Source: Candidatus Rifleibacteriota bacterium (GTDB lineage: Bacteria > Muiribacteriota > Ozemobacteria > Ozemobacterales > Ozemobacteraceae). Taken from it: DNA of 64,000 bases. The position numbers and the translations under genes were made by a program. Each line of letters opens with the position of its first letter. The stretch's first letter is position 1. Below are positions 32,228 through 40,125 of the stretch, one piece after another. Under the pieces are notes generated by a model, which worked only from the letters and a program-made list of their open reading frames with translations, searched no databases and had not been told where the DNA came from. Location: contig JAAYVD010000086.1 of assembly GCA_012517355.1 (NCBI GenBank), positions 1 to 64,000 of the forward strand, in the 5' to 3' direction.

Positions 32228-32412
32228 GATTGGTGGATGGCGAAAAGGGGTCCAATGGCGAGGAAACTCGGCTTAACGATGCCTTTTCCGGCAATGGAGT
32301 TGGTCTATTGTCGATCATCTCCTTCTTCGGCCGGATTTCACCGTCAATTTTCCCGTAAAGAGTGCCGATACATTGAGTGAAGCGGGAAAATCTCGCTGAC
32401 CAGGAGGCCCAC

Positions 32413-33453
32413 ATGGACGTGAAACCTCTGCCGCCCGGCATGCTCCAAGGATTGGACCCCACCGCCAAGGAAGCGCGGTTTCGCGAACGGTTCCCTGGCC
32501 AGGTGGAACCCGGAACCACCCCCGCCGCCCCCGTCGATGTCTTCGAACCATCGGTGACGACCCCGGCGGAGGTTCCCCCGACCGACGAGACCTCTGACCA
32601 GTCCGCCCAGGCGGGCGGGCTGAAGATCTCGATGAACTTCGACCTCTTCTACCAGCTCTCCCAGAAGGTGACCGCCCGCATGGGACAGAGCGGCGGCCAA
32701 CGCTTCGTCGAACTGGCCGGTACCGTGGCCGAGACTTTCCAGGGAAGCTTCTCGCTGTCGATCGACGCCGTCGGCTCCTATCTGAAAGGCACCGACAAAT
32801 CGCTCGAAATCAGCCCCGAGACCACCGGCGAATTCTTCGACGCCGTCGAAGGCCTGGCCGATCTCTCCCCCGAAGCCCTGGAGACCTTTTTGAAGGAATC
32901 CGGCGAATTCTTCGAGGAACTCGAGAGCCAGTATGGTGACCTGGGCGGCGTCTTCGACGACCTCAAAAAACAGGTCCAGGACCAGGCTTCCGGCTTCTTC
33001 CAGCAGGTCGAGGCCAGCCGCCAGGAGATGCTGGCCGAGGTCGCCACCCCGGCCCCAGCCGAATTCCCCCAGGCGGAAACCGGCGAAACGCCGACCGCCG
33101 CCGGCCTCGGTACCGGCCACAACATGGTCGTCGCCGCCGACTACCAGAAGTTCCTCCAGAACTTCCTCGACTACACCCGCAAGTTCCGCGAGCAGATGCT
33201 GCTCGGCTTCTTCAAGAGCCCCGCGCGCCCGCCGGCAGCCACCGGACCGGCCGCTGCCCCCGCAGAAAAGACGGAACCGGCGTCCCCGGCCGTCGCGGCA
33301 GCGGCCGGCCCGGATGACCCCCTCCAGGCCGCCGCCCTCCTCGAAGCCGCCAACACCGCCACCCTCCTGCCGGCGGCGGACGGCGGCGAGGGCGAACCCG
33401 GCACGGGTCCGTTCGTGCCGCCGCCCCCCCCGCCCTCCTCAACCGGGTCCTGA
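32413..33453 (+). CDS. Hypothetical acidic helical protein
   Basis: 346 residues, ATG 32413 with AGGAGG six bases upstream. No signal peptide or membrane helix. Residues 75-250 are predicted helical (LFYQLSQKVTARMG; GQRFVELAGTVAETFQG; SGEFFEELESQYGDLGGVFDDLKKQVQDQ), with Phe and Gln regularly spaced; a second helical piece (DYQKFLQNFLDYTRKFREQM) precedes a 90-residue Pro/Ala tail. The family is unknown to me. A strong terminator follows 48 bases after the stop. Confidence 0.65.
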   Translation: MDVKPLPPGMLQGLDPTAKEARFRERFPGQVEPGTTPAAPVDVFEPSVTTPAEVPPTDETSDQSAQAGGLKISMNFDLFYQLSQKVTARMGQSGGQRFVELAGTVAETFQGSFSLSIDAVGSYLKGTDKSLEISPETTGEFFDAVEGLADLSPEALETFLKESGEFFEELESQYGDLGGVFDDLKKQVQDQASGFFQQVEASRQEMLAEVATPAPAEFPQAETGETPTAAGLGTGHNMVVAADYQKFLQNFLDYTRKFREQMLLGFFKSPARPPAATGPAAAPAEKTEPASPAVAAAAGPDDPLQAAALLEAANTATLLPAADGGEGEPGTGPFVPPPPPPSSTGS

Positions 33454-33500
33454 ACCGGATATTCTGGCCGGCTTCCGGCCAGTACCGGATCTTCCATATC

Positions 33501-33527
33501 AAAAGCCCCATATCGGGGCTTTTTTTT
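33501..33527 (+). terminator. Intrinsic terminator after the 346-residue gene
   Basis: AAAAGCCCC (33501-33509) pairs with GGGGCTTTT (33515-33523), loop ATATC, and eight T in all after the stem GC. Confidence 0.9.
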
Positions 33528-33556
33528 CTGATCCCCGCGAAGGTGATCGACACCCG

Positions 33557-33657
33557 CGAAGCGGAGCTTCCAGGAGGTGAACGCGTCAGCGTTCACCTCG
33601 CCAGTAGAAAGGGTCCAGGGCCATCGGCCCTGGTGGGGTGAAGGGGCAAAGCCCCTT
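33557..33657 (-). repeat. Hairpin cluster, 3' of the M48 gene
   Basis: Four hairpins in a row: GAAG/CTTC, GAGGTGAACGC/GCGTTCACCTC, CCAGGGCC/GGCCCTGG and AAGGGGC/GCCCCTT. The third, with AGAAAGGGTCC in front, is shared with the opposite-orientation cluster at 45752-45846. Such hairpin-rich units are common as intergenic repeats. Confidence 0.65.
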
Positions 33658-33689
33658 CGGCAAGCCCTGAAGCGGCTCGTCGGTTTTCT

Positions 33690-34676
33690 TCAGTAGGTCC
33701 GTCGCTCGCCGGGATCGCCGTATTCCCGCTGGCGGCGGGCGGTCAGGTCGCGGAGGTTGCCGCGACCGACGTAGAAGGTCTTCCCGGCCAGGCCGCCGCC
33801 GCTGCGTTCCTTGATCTCCCGCAGCCGCTGGATGCGTTCGCGGGTCGGCGGGTGGCTGTGGAAATACGACCCCGCCGAGGTCTTGATCGCATCGGCGATC
33901 TCGGCCGTGGGGTTGCGACGGGTGGGGGCGGGTTCCCTGCCGAACTGGTCGTCGAGTCGCGAGAAGGTGATCATCGCCGCATCGGGATCGTACCCGGCGG
34001 CCACCGCCAGGCTCCAGCCCTGGGCGTCGGCCTCGAATTCCTGGAACCGCTGGTATCCCATGGTGATGATGCGCCAGGTCAGCACGGCCACCTGGCCGGT
34101 CGCCCGCACGATGAACCGGGCGAGCCCGCCGCCGACGGTGCGGCCCGCCAGGTCGGCGGCCTTCTTCACGACGAGTTCCTCCTGGAAGAGTTCGATGCAG
34201 TGCCGCAGGTCGATGTGGGTCATCTCGTGCCCGAGAATGGCCGCCAGTTCGGCCTCGGTCTGCACGAATTCGAGCATGCCGCGCATGACGAAGACCTGGC
34301 CGCCGGGCAGGGCGAAGGCATTGATCATCGGGTTGTCGATGACGTGGAAGGAATACGTGATGCCCGGCCGCCGCACGAAGGGAACCAGGGCGGCCCCGAC
34401 CTCGCCGACATACTGGTTCACCCGGCGGCCGGCGACGGGCCACCAGCCGGTGAACCGGCGGGCGATCTCGGCGCCGACCTCCATCTCCTCGGCGTCGCTG
34501 ACCCGCGTCGCCTGCTTCTCGAGCTGCGTGAGGTCGCGCTGGGTGTCGGCGGCCATCTCCATGAGTGCCTGGAAGCCGACGGGAGAGGAGCGGGAGCGCC
34601 CCATGGTCACCAGGACGGCGCCGGCCACCAGCGTGAGCAGCACCACGGCCAGGCCGATCGTGCGGACGGATTTCAT
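33690..34676 (-). CDS. M48-family metalloprotease
   Basis: 328 residues. N-terminal helix (IGLAVVLLTLVAGAVLV, residues 7-23) anchors or exports it. The M48 signature is complete: ILGHEMTH near residue 147-153 with zinc His pair and catalytic Glu, the preceding strand PMINAFALPGGQVFVMRGML, and the third ligand in FQEFEADAQGW near 214. The tail SHPPTRERIQRLREI is also conserved. Relatives (BepA/LoiP type) check outer-membrane protein assembly in the periplasm. The gene starts 19 bases after the DUF2339 gene stop on the same strand and ends in a hairpin cluster. Confidence 0.92.
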   Translation of the reverse strand: MKSVRTIGLAVVLLTLVAGAVLVTMGRSRSSPVGFQALMEMAADTQRDLTQLEKQATRVSDAEEMEVGAEIARRFTGWWPVAGRRVNQYVGEVGAALVPFVRRPGITYSFHVIDNPMINAFALPGGQVFVMRGMLEFVQTEAELAAILGHEMTHIDLRHCIELFQEELVVKKAADLAGRTVGGGLARFIVRATGQVAVLTWRIITMGYQRFQEFEADAQGWSLAVAAGYDPDAAMITFSRLDDQFGREPAPTRRNPTAEIADAIKTSAGSYFHSHPPTRERIQRLREIKERSGGGLAGKTFYVGRGNLRDLTARRQREYGDPGERRTY

Positions 34677-34695
34677 GTCGGGGCGGCCCCTTTCC

Positions 34696-37600
34696 TCAGA
34701 AATACTCGCGCAGCTTGTCGCGGAACCGGGTATAGGCCCAGGAGATGGCGATCAGCAGGGCCCCCAGCAGGCAGAAGGAGAGGATCCGCCAGGGGGGGGC
34801 GAGGTTGCGGAAGTCGTAGACCAGCAGCTTGAGGATGCACAGCAGTTCGAGCATCAGCCCCGACAGGCGCAGCGGCCGGTCGCGCAGGGCAAAGCCGGCC
34901 CCCAGCAGGACGGCGGCCTCGACGCCCCAGGCCATCGACAGGGTGACGTCCGCCGCCTCGTGGTAGATCAGCTTGGTCAGCAGCAGGGCGCCCATCACGC
35001 AGAACACGCTGCGGAACCGCAGGTCGAACCCGACCAGGGCGGAGCCTTCCCCGTCGTCGCGGCGGGGGAGTTGGAACTGGGCGAGGAAGAAGGCCAGCAC
35101 CACGAGGCCGCCGGTGATCAGGCGGTCGTGGCGGTTGGGATCGAACGCCCCGGGCAGCGACTCCGGCGGCAGGAAATCGGTTCCCCAGCAGCGCAGGAAG
35201 GTCAGGGCGGCCAGCAGGTAGCCCTGCCCGCGCAGGTCGCCGAGGTGAGCCCGCCGGCCCACCCCCACCAGGACGGCCGTCATCGCCGCCCACCCGCTCA
35301 CCATGCCGACCCGGCCGCACTCGAACCGGAACAGCATGGCCAGCAGCAGGGTGGGCGGATACAGCAGCCAGCGCTGCCACGCGGTCTCCCAGCCTGTCAG
35401 CTTCGCCGGGCCCTCTTCGCGCATCCGCAGCCAAACGTAGCCGAAGGCCAGGACGAGGGGAACGACGGTCAGCAGGCGGTGGGACACCCCGCCGGTGTCC
35501 CCGAGGAGGGTGAAGTTGGCCATCAGGGCCCGCCCCAGGGTCAGGGCCAGGCCGACGTGCTGGTGCAGCCGCAGGCGCGGCCAGTCGAGGGAATACCCGA
35601 TCTCGCCGGCCAGGATGGCGACCAGGCCCCAGCCGACCGCCACCACGCCGGGCGGCAGGATCAGCCAGAGCAGGGCCAGCAGGCAGCCCACCCCGACGTC
35701 GGCGGTGAGGCTGGCGGCGGGGGGGAGGAAGTCGGCGTCCAGGTTGGCGCGCGGCCGGAACCGCAGGCGCCAGGCGGAGAAGCCGGTGACGAGGGCGGGC
35801 AGGGCCAGCGCGACCCACGGTTCCCAGGCGGCCGGCCCGGCGTCCCGGGCGAGGTTGTTGAGGGCCAGCGCCCCGGTGGCCAGGGCGAAGACCGCCGTCG
35901 CCTGCGTCGCGAACTCGGGGCGCCACGACCGGCGCGCCACTTCGAGCAGGACGACGGCCAGGACCATCCAGGACATGCCCACGAGTTGGTAGCGCAGGTT
36001 GAACCCGAGGCAGGCCAGGGTCAGCAGGGTGGCGCTCACGCTGAAGCCGGTCCGGGTCTGAACGTCGAACGGCTCGGCGGGGTCGGAGGCGACCAGCAGC
36101 GAGTCGAGATACCCGGCGACGATCAGCAGGAGGAGGCCGGGGGTCCAGGCCTTCATCGTGATCCCGAACAGCTCGCGGGTGGCCTCGATCGTGAACATGA
36201 GGTGGAACCCGTACAGGGCCCCCAGCTCGTAGACCACGACGCCCAGCAGGCGCAGGTAGGACTGGCGGGCCTGGCGGCCGGTGACGAACAGCATCTCGGC
36301 CAGGGTCAGGAACCCGGCGACCAGCCGGAACCCGCTGAAACGCAGGAACATCGAGATGCTCAGCAACGCGGTGGTCAGGGTGACCGCCCCCTCGTAGCTG
36401 CCGGCCAGGGCCCGGCCCAGGGTGTCGGTGGCCGGCTCGAACTTCGAAGGGGGCCGGATCCAGGCCCGGATTCCCGTGCTGACGAAGTAGGCGAGGCCGG
36501 TCATGCCCAGGAAGTTGGACAGCGCGTGGGGGTCGCCCGAGGGGGCGTGCATCAGGGCCACTCCGATGAACCCGATGGCGTTGACCGGGAAGATGGCCTG
36601 CGCGGCCGGCACCGGCCGCCGGCCACGGGCGGTGTCGAGCAGGTCGTAAAGCTCGAAGGCCAGCCAATGGATGGCCAGGATCGTCTTGCCGCTGACCAGG
36701 GCGTCGGGCAGCGGCGGGTGCCAGAACACGTCGCCGTAGCCGAGGGCATAGCAGCCATAGCTCAGGATCAGTCCGAGCAGCGGGGTGCGGTCCCATTCGC
36801 GGTGGAAGGACACGACCAGCAGCGAGGCCAGCAGGGGCAGCGAGGCGATCAGGGAATAGTCGGACCGCGGGCTGATGACCAGGGTGGCGTAGCCGATGAA
36901 GTAGGCGAGGCAGGCGGTCGGTTCCGACTTGTACTGCAAGGCGTGGGCGATCATCGCGGCCGCCACGCCGACCAGCAGCAGCATGCCTACGGCCGGGCTC
37001 TCGATCAGCCGCGAGGCGGGCAGGGCATGCACCGCGTAGCTGGTGTAGTAGAGGGCCGCCCAGCCGCCGCCCTTCAGGCCGAGGCTGAAGACCAGGTAGC
37101 GCTCCTGGCGCTCCAGGTAGAGCCCCGCCCCCAGCAGGGCGAGGCCGACCAGGTAGCCGGCCGCCGCCCGGCCGGCCGGGCCGATCTCGGCATAGGAATA
37201 GCGCAGGAACAGGGCGAGACCGATGACCAGGATCAACGCCCCCAGCTTGTTCAGCCAGCTGCCGCCGACCACCGATTCCCATTCCTCGCCCGACAGGCTG
37301 GCCTGCATCTGCTCCAGCCAGGAAGGCCCCTCGGGCGGCGGGGGGGCCTCGCCCGCGAGCGGCTGGAAGGAAACGGGGCCGCCCGCCTCGGCCCCGGCTC
37401 CGGCCGGGGAACGGGGCGACCGGGGGCCTTCGCGAGCCGCCTCCCGCGCCGGAGAGGCCGCGGGGATCGCCGAAGCCCGGTGGTCGTTGGCCTCTTCGAG
37501 AATCGGATACAGGGTCTCAGGATCGAACCGGGCCCGGCGGGGGCGGGCGGGAACCGCCGGCGGTGGCCCGGCGGCGGGACCGGAAGCGGGCGACGGCCCG

Positions 37601-38223
37601 CCCGCGTCGTCGCGGCCGGGGGTGGGCACGACGGGTCCCGTGGCGATGTCGGGAACAGGGGCAGCAGAACCGTCGATACCGGCCGACGGAGAGGGATCGG
37701 GGGCCGAGAGCCCGGCGGTTCCTGCGGGATCGACCGGCAGAGAGAGACCGGGAGCCGCGGGGGCGGGGAACCCGGCGGCACCGGCCGGGGGCGACAGATC
37801 TGGGGTGGAGGGACCGGCTGGAACGGCAGGAAGGGTGAGATCGGGGGCCGCGGGGGACGGGCCGGCAACCTGGGAAGCCCCGGAAATCCCGGAATCAGGC
37901 TCGGCAGGGCGGGGCCGGGCGGCCGACGGGGGGGCCGCGGGGGACGGGCGGGAAGCGTCTTTGGCAGGTTTCGCCGCCGGACGCGCCTTTCCCGACCCTT
38001 TCGCGGACCGGAGGGACAGCCGGGCGGTCTTCTTCCGCAAGTGCCGGAGGCGCTTTTTGGCATCGACCAGCTCGCGCCGGACCACCGACATCTGGACCCC
38101 GATGCTTCCCGAAAGCTCTTCCAGCAGGCGCCCCAGGCTCGACAACCGGCCGAGCACATGGACCACGAACCAGAGGGGCAGCACCACCATGGCCAGCAGC
38201 ACGACGAGCACGAATTCGACCAT
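34696..38223 (-). CDS. DUF2339 large membrane protein
   Basis: 1175 residues. ATG 38223 with GTGAGGGA just before. One N-terminal helix (VEFVLVVLLAMVVLPLWFVVHVLG), a coiled-coil basic segment (RRELVDAKKRLRHLRKK), a 200-residue Pro/Ala/Gly-rich linker, then some 25 membrane helices beginning with SWLNKLGALILVIGLALFLRYSY, which is the DUF2339 hallmark. No catalytic motif is visible. The family is membrane-bound with no proven role. It may be transcribed together with the M48 protease that follows. Confidence 0.9.
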   Translation of the reverse strand: MVEFVLVVLLAMVVLPLWFVVHVLGRLSSLGRLLEELSGSIGVQMSVVRRELVDAKKRLRHLRKKTARLSLRSAKGSGKARPAAKPAKDASRPSPAAPPSAARPRPAEPDSGISGASQVAGPSPAAPDLTLPAVPAGPSTPDLSPPAGAAGFPAPAAPGLSLPVDPAGTAGLSAPDPSPSAGIDGSAAPVPDIATGPVVPTPGRDDAGGPSPASGPAAGPPPAVPARPRRARFDPETLYPILEEANDHRASAIPAASPAREAAREGPRSPRSPAGAGAEAGGPVSFQPLAGEAPPPPEGPSWLEQMQASLSGEEWESVVGGSWLNKLGALILVIGLALFLRYSYAEIGPAGRAAAGYLVGLALLGAGLYLERQERYLVFSLGLKGGGWAALYYTSYAVHALPASRLIESPAVGMLLLVGVAAAMIAHALQYKSEPTACLAYFIGYATLVISPRSDYSLIASLPLLASLLVVSFHREWDRTPLLGLILSYGCYALGYGDVFWHPPLPDALVSGKTILAIHWLAFELYDLLDTARGRRPVPAAQAIFPVNAIGFIGVALMHAPSGDPHALSNFLGMTGLAYFVSTGIRAWIRPPSKFEPATDTLGRALAGSYEGAVTLTTALLSISMFLRFSGFRLVAGFLTLAEMLFVTGRQARQSYLRLLGVVVYELGALYGFHLMFTIEATRELFGITMKAWTPGLLLLIVAGYLDSLLVASDPAEPFDVQTRTGFSVSATLLTLACLGFNLRYQLVGMSWMVLAVVLLEVARRSWRPEFATQATAVFALATGALALNNLARDAGPAAWEPWVALALPALVTGFSAWRLRFRPRANLDADFLPPAASLTADVGVGCLLALLWLILPPGVVAVGWGLVAILAGEIGYSLDWPRLRLHQHVGLALTLGRALMANFTLLGDTGGVSHRLLTVVPLVLAFGYVWLRMREEGPAKLTGWETAWQRWLLYPPTLLLAMLFRFECGRVGMVSGWAAMTAVLVGVGRRAHLGDLRGQGYLLAALTFLRCWGTDFLPPESLPGAFDPNRHDRLITGGLVVLAFFLAQFQLPRRDDGEGSALVGFDLRFRSVFCVMGALLLTKLIYHEAADVTLSMAWGVEAAVLLGAGFALRDRPLRLSGLMLELLCILKLLVYDFRNLAPPWRILSFCLLGALLIAISWAYTRFRDKLREYF

Positions 38224-38715
38224 TCCCTCACCCACTCTCCATCCGAAATTGGGACGCCCGGGTCTCCATCCTACCAGAAACCGGCTTCTTCCTCTCAACC
38301 CTCTCGCTTCGGAATTCCCTTCTCCATGGGCTCAACCATTCGGGCAAGCGCCAGGAGCCGGTTTTCTCCCCCGCCTCCACCGTGGTCGCGACACCCCCCC
38401 CGGATGTGGTGGAAGTGCGGCATGGGGCTTCTTCCTGAAACGCGGGAGGGACGGCACCCCTGCACGTGAGGCGTCTGGGGAGGACGACCTGCCCCGGACC
38501 GGGCATGGCCGGCCCCACGAAGAATGGCTGCCTTTCGGCCTCGGGTCGGGGCAGGAGGTCGCGCGGCAGGACCGGGACAGGTTCGCACCACGTGAGTCTC
38601 CGCAGGAATGCGGCGGCAACCGCCCGGGCACCGGGGGGCCGGGCGAGAAACCTGGGGCAGAGAGATGACCGAGAGTCGGAGGGAACGCGAAGAGAGCCCC
38701 GGAGGGAAGCGGAGG
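38224..38715. other. Gene-free stretch, nothing recognised
   Basis: GC-rich, 492 bases between the DUF2339 start and the acetyltransferase stop. I find no supported frame, RNA gene or terminator; weak tRNA-like words (GGTTCGCACC) lack a cloverleaf. Confidence 0.5.
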
Positions 38716-39183
38716 TCAGCGGTGAGACAGGGGCTTGCGGAATTTCAAGCCGTCTTCGCCGTTGGGGTAGTAGGCGGGAAGGGTTTCGCCCGCCACGTAG
38801 CCGCAGCGCTCGAACAGGGCGCGCGAGCCGGCGTTCCCGATCCGCACCTCGGCCACCGACATCCGCATGCCCTGCCGCCGGAACAGCCGCTCGGCGGCGT
38901 CGAGCAGGCGGCGGGCCAGGCCCCGGCCCTGCGCCGACGGATGCACCGCGATCTTGTAGATGCGCCCCGACGGTATGCTAGAATGGCGCAGCAGGGCCAC
39001 CACCTCCGCGAGGATGGCTTTTCCCGCACCCCGCACCACCAGCACGCGGCAGGTCGGTGAACCCAGCAGATACCGGAACTGCCGGGGCTTGAAAACGTCC
39101 TCGGCCGCAAAACAGGCCTCTTCGAGACGCCGCAGGGCTGGCCCGTCGGCCTTCCGGGCGGCCACCACACGATGGGAGATCAC
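38716..39183 (-). CDS. GNAT N-acetyltransferase, RimI-like
   Basis: 155 residues from GTG 39183. Acetyl-CoA loop IAVHPSAQGRGLARRLLDAAE near residues 75-95, then EVRIGNAGSRALFERCGYV and a C-terminus YYPNGEDGLKFRKPL, matching RimI, the enzyme acetylating the N-terminus of ribosomal protein S18, and related GNATs. RimI specificity cannot be proved. The -10 box TATAGT (39190-39195 on the minus strand) ends seven bases before the GTG, and there is no ribosome site, so the mRNA is probably leaderless. It runs away from the divergent thiamine pyrophosphokinase gene. Confidence 0.85.
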   Translation of the reverse strand: MISHRVVAARKADGPALRRLEEACFAAEDVFKPRQFRYLLGSPTCRVLVVRGAGKAILAEVVALLRHSSIPSGRIYKIAVHPSAQGRGLARRLLDAAERLFRRQGMRMSVAEVRIGNAGSRALFERCGYVAGETLPAYYPNGEDGLKFRKPLSHR

Positions 39184-39189
39184 GGCGCA

Positions 39190-39219
39190 ACTATACCGGA
39201 ACCCCCGGCCGCCCGGCAA
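39190..39219 (-). promoter_or_regulatory. Promoter for leaderless RimI-like gene
   Basis: On the minus strand TTGCCG (39214-39219), 18-base spacer, TATAGT (39190-39195), six bases to GTG. Confidence 0.55.
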
Positions 39220-39243
39220 CCCGGGCGGGGCCGACAGGTCCTG

Positions 39244-40125
39244 ATGGCCCTGGGCGGCACCGTGCCGACCGGCGCGACGCTGGAAGGGCTTCCCCTTTGC
39301 CTCCCCGAAGGGTCGCGCGAAACGCCCATGTCGCATGCCGCAAGGGGCCCGTTCGCCGAGGCAGCCGCGACCGACCGACCGGCACGAAGTCGGAAAGGCG
39401 GCCCCTTCGCCGCTACGGAGAGCGGCATGAAACGCCCGTGCCGCCCATCGCCAAAAAGCCCTCCCGCCGCAGCCTGGGACGACGTCATCGCCGTCGACTC
39501 GGGCGGTGACTTCCTGCACCGTTGCGGGATCGCCGCCCGGCTGGTCATTGGCGACCTCGACTCGATCTCCCCCGCCGCGCTCGCCTGGCACCGCGACCGG
39601 GGCGCCGAGGTGCGGGCCTTCCCCGCCGACAAGGACCAGACCGATCTCGAACTCGCCCTCGCGGTCCTGCCCCGAGACCCCGCCGCCCGGGTCCACCTGT
39701 GCGGCGTGTGGGGGGGAAGGCTCGATCACGCCCTGATGAACCTGCTGGTGCTGCCGGGGTTCACCGACCGCGGCCTGTTTCTGTTCGACACCGACGAAGG
39801 GTGCGGCGGCGTGATGGGGCCGGGAACCCTCTGTCTGACGGCTCCGGCCGGCACCCCTGCCGCGCTCATCGCCCTGGCGGAGGCGACGGGCCTCTCCTCG
39901 GAGGGCGTGCGGTGGCCGCTGCGCGCGGCCCGGCTGCGGCGGGGCGAGGCCCGCGGCATCAGCAACGTCACGGTGGACCCGGCCTGGCGGCTGCGGCTGG
40001 CCGGGGGGTGCCTGCTGTGGCTGGTCAGGGGGACGGCTCGTGCAGCCGCCGGAATCGAATGGCTTCCCGCAAAGCCTCCCAGGCGGGGTCGTCCGGGAGC
40101 CGGTCGGGGTCGGGAAGGAGGCTGA
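39244..40125 (+). CDS. Thiamine pyrophosphokinase with two in-frame palindromic repeats
   Basis: 293 residues. ATG 39244 follows ACAGGT. MALGGTVP resembles the first strand and Gly motif of thiamine pyrophosphokinases. Then come about 64 residues encoded by two palindromic repeat units (39263-39348, 39370-39456), and the enzyme resumes: DDVIAVDSGGDFLHRCGIAARLVIGDLDSI, DKDQTDLELALAVL and GGRLDHALMNLLVL near residues 85-190. These are the thiamine and ATP sites of the family, which makes ThDP from thiamine. Total length is about 60 above normal, plus a 40-residue tail that overlaps the convergent gene. The frame is intact, so the repeats seem to be translated, but the insert may impair activity. 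If instead translation starts at ATG 39427 the first strand is lost. Confidence 0.72.
   Translation: MALGGTVPTGATLEGLPLCLPEGSRETPMSHAARGPFAEAAATDRPARSRKGGPFAATESGMKRPCRPSPKSPPAAAWDDVIAVDSGGDFLHRCGIAARLVIGDLDSISPAALAWHRDRGAEVRAFPADKDQTDLELALAVLPRDPAARVHLCGVWGGRLDHALMNLLVLPGFTDRGLFLFDTDEGCGGVMGPGTLCLTAPAGTPAALIALAEATGLSSEGVRWPLRAARLRRGEARGISNVTVDPAWRLRLAGGCLLWLVRGTARAAAGIEWLPAKPPRRGRPGAGRGREGG
39263..39348 (-). repeat. 85-bp palindromic repeat inside thiamine pyrophosphokinase gene, unit 1
   Basis: Keeps CCGACCGGCGCGACGCTGG, AAGGGCTTCCCCTTTGCC, GGGTCGCGCGAAACGCCC and GCCGCAAGGGG. Confidence 0.78.
39370..39456 (-). repeat. 85-bp palindromic repeat inside thiamine pyrophosphokinase gene, unit 2
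   Basis: Keeps CCGACCGACCGGCACGAAGT, CGGAAAGGCGGCCCCTTCG, CGGCATGAAACGCCCGTGCC. Same orientation as unit 1. Confidence 0.78.

Noticed and set aside
33811-38469. A 1552-codon open frame on the plus strand
   Set aside because: Antisense to the DUF2339 gene; low-complexity Gln/Gly/Arg-rich product typical of a mirrored GC-rich frame, with no family motif.
38570-38660. tRNA-like words (GGTTCGCACC, GAGAAACC)
   Set aside because: No acceptor stem, no D arm and no anticodon arm could be assembled.
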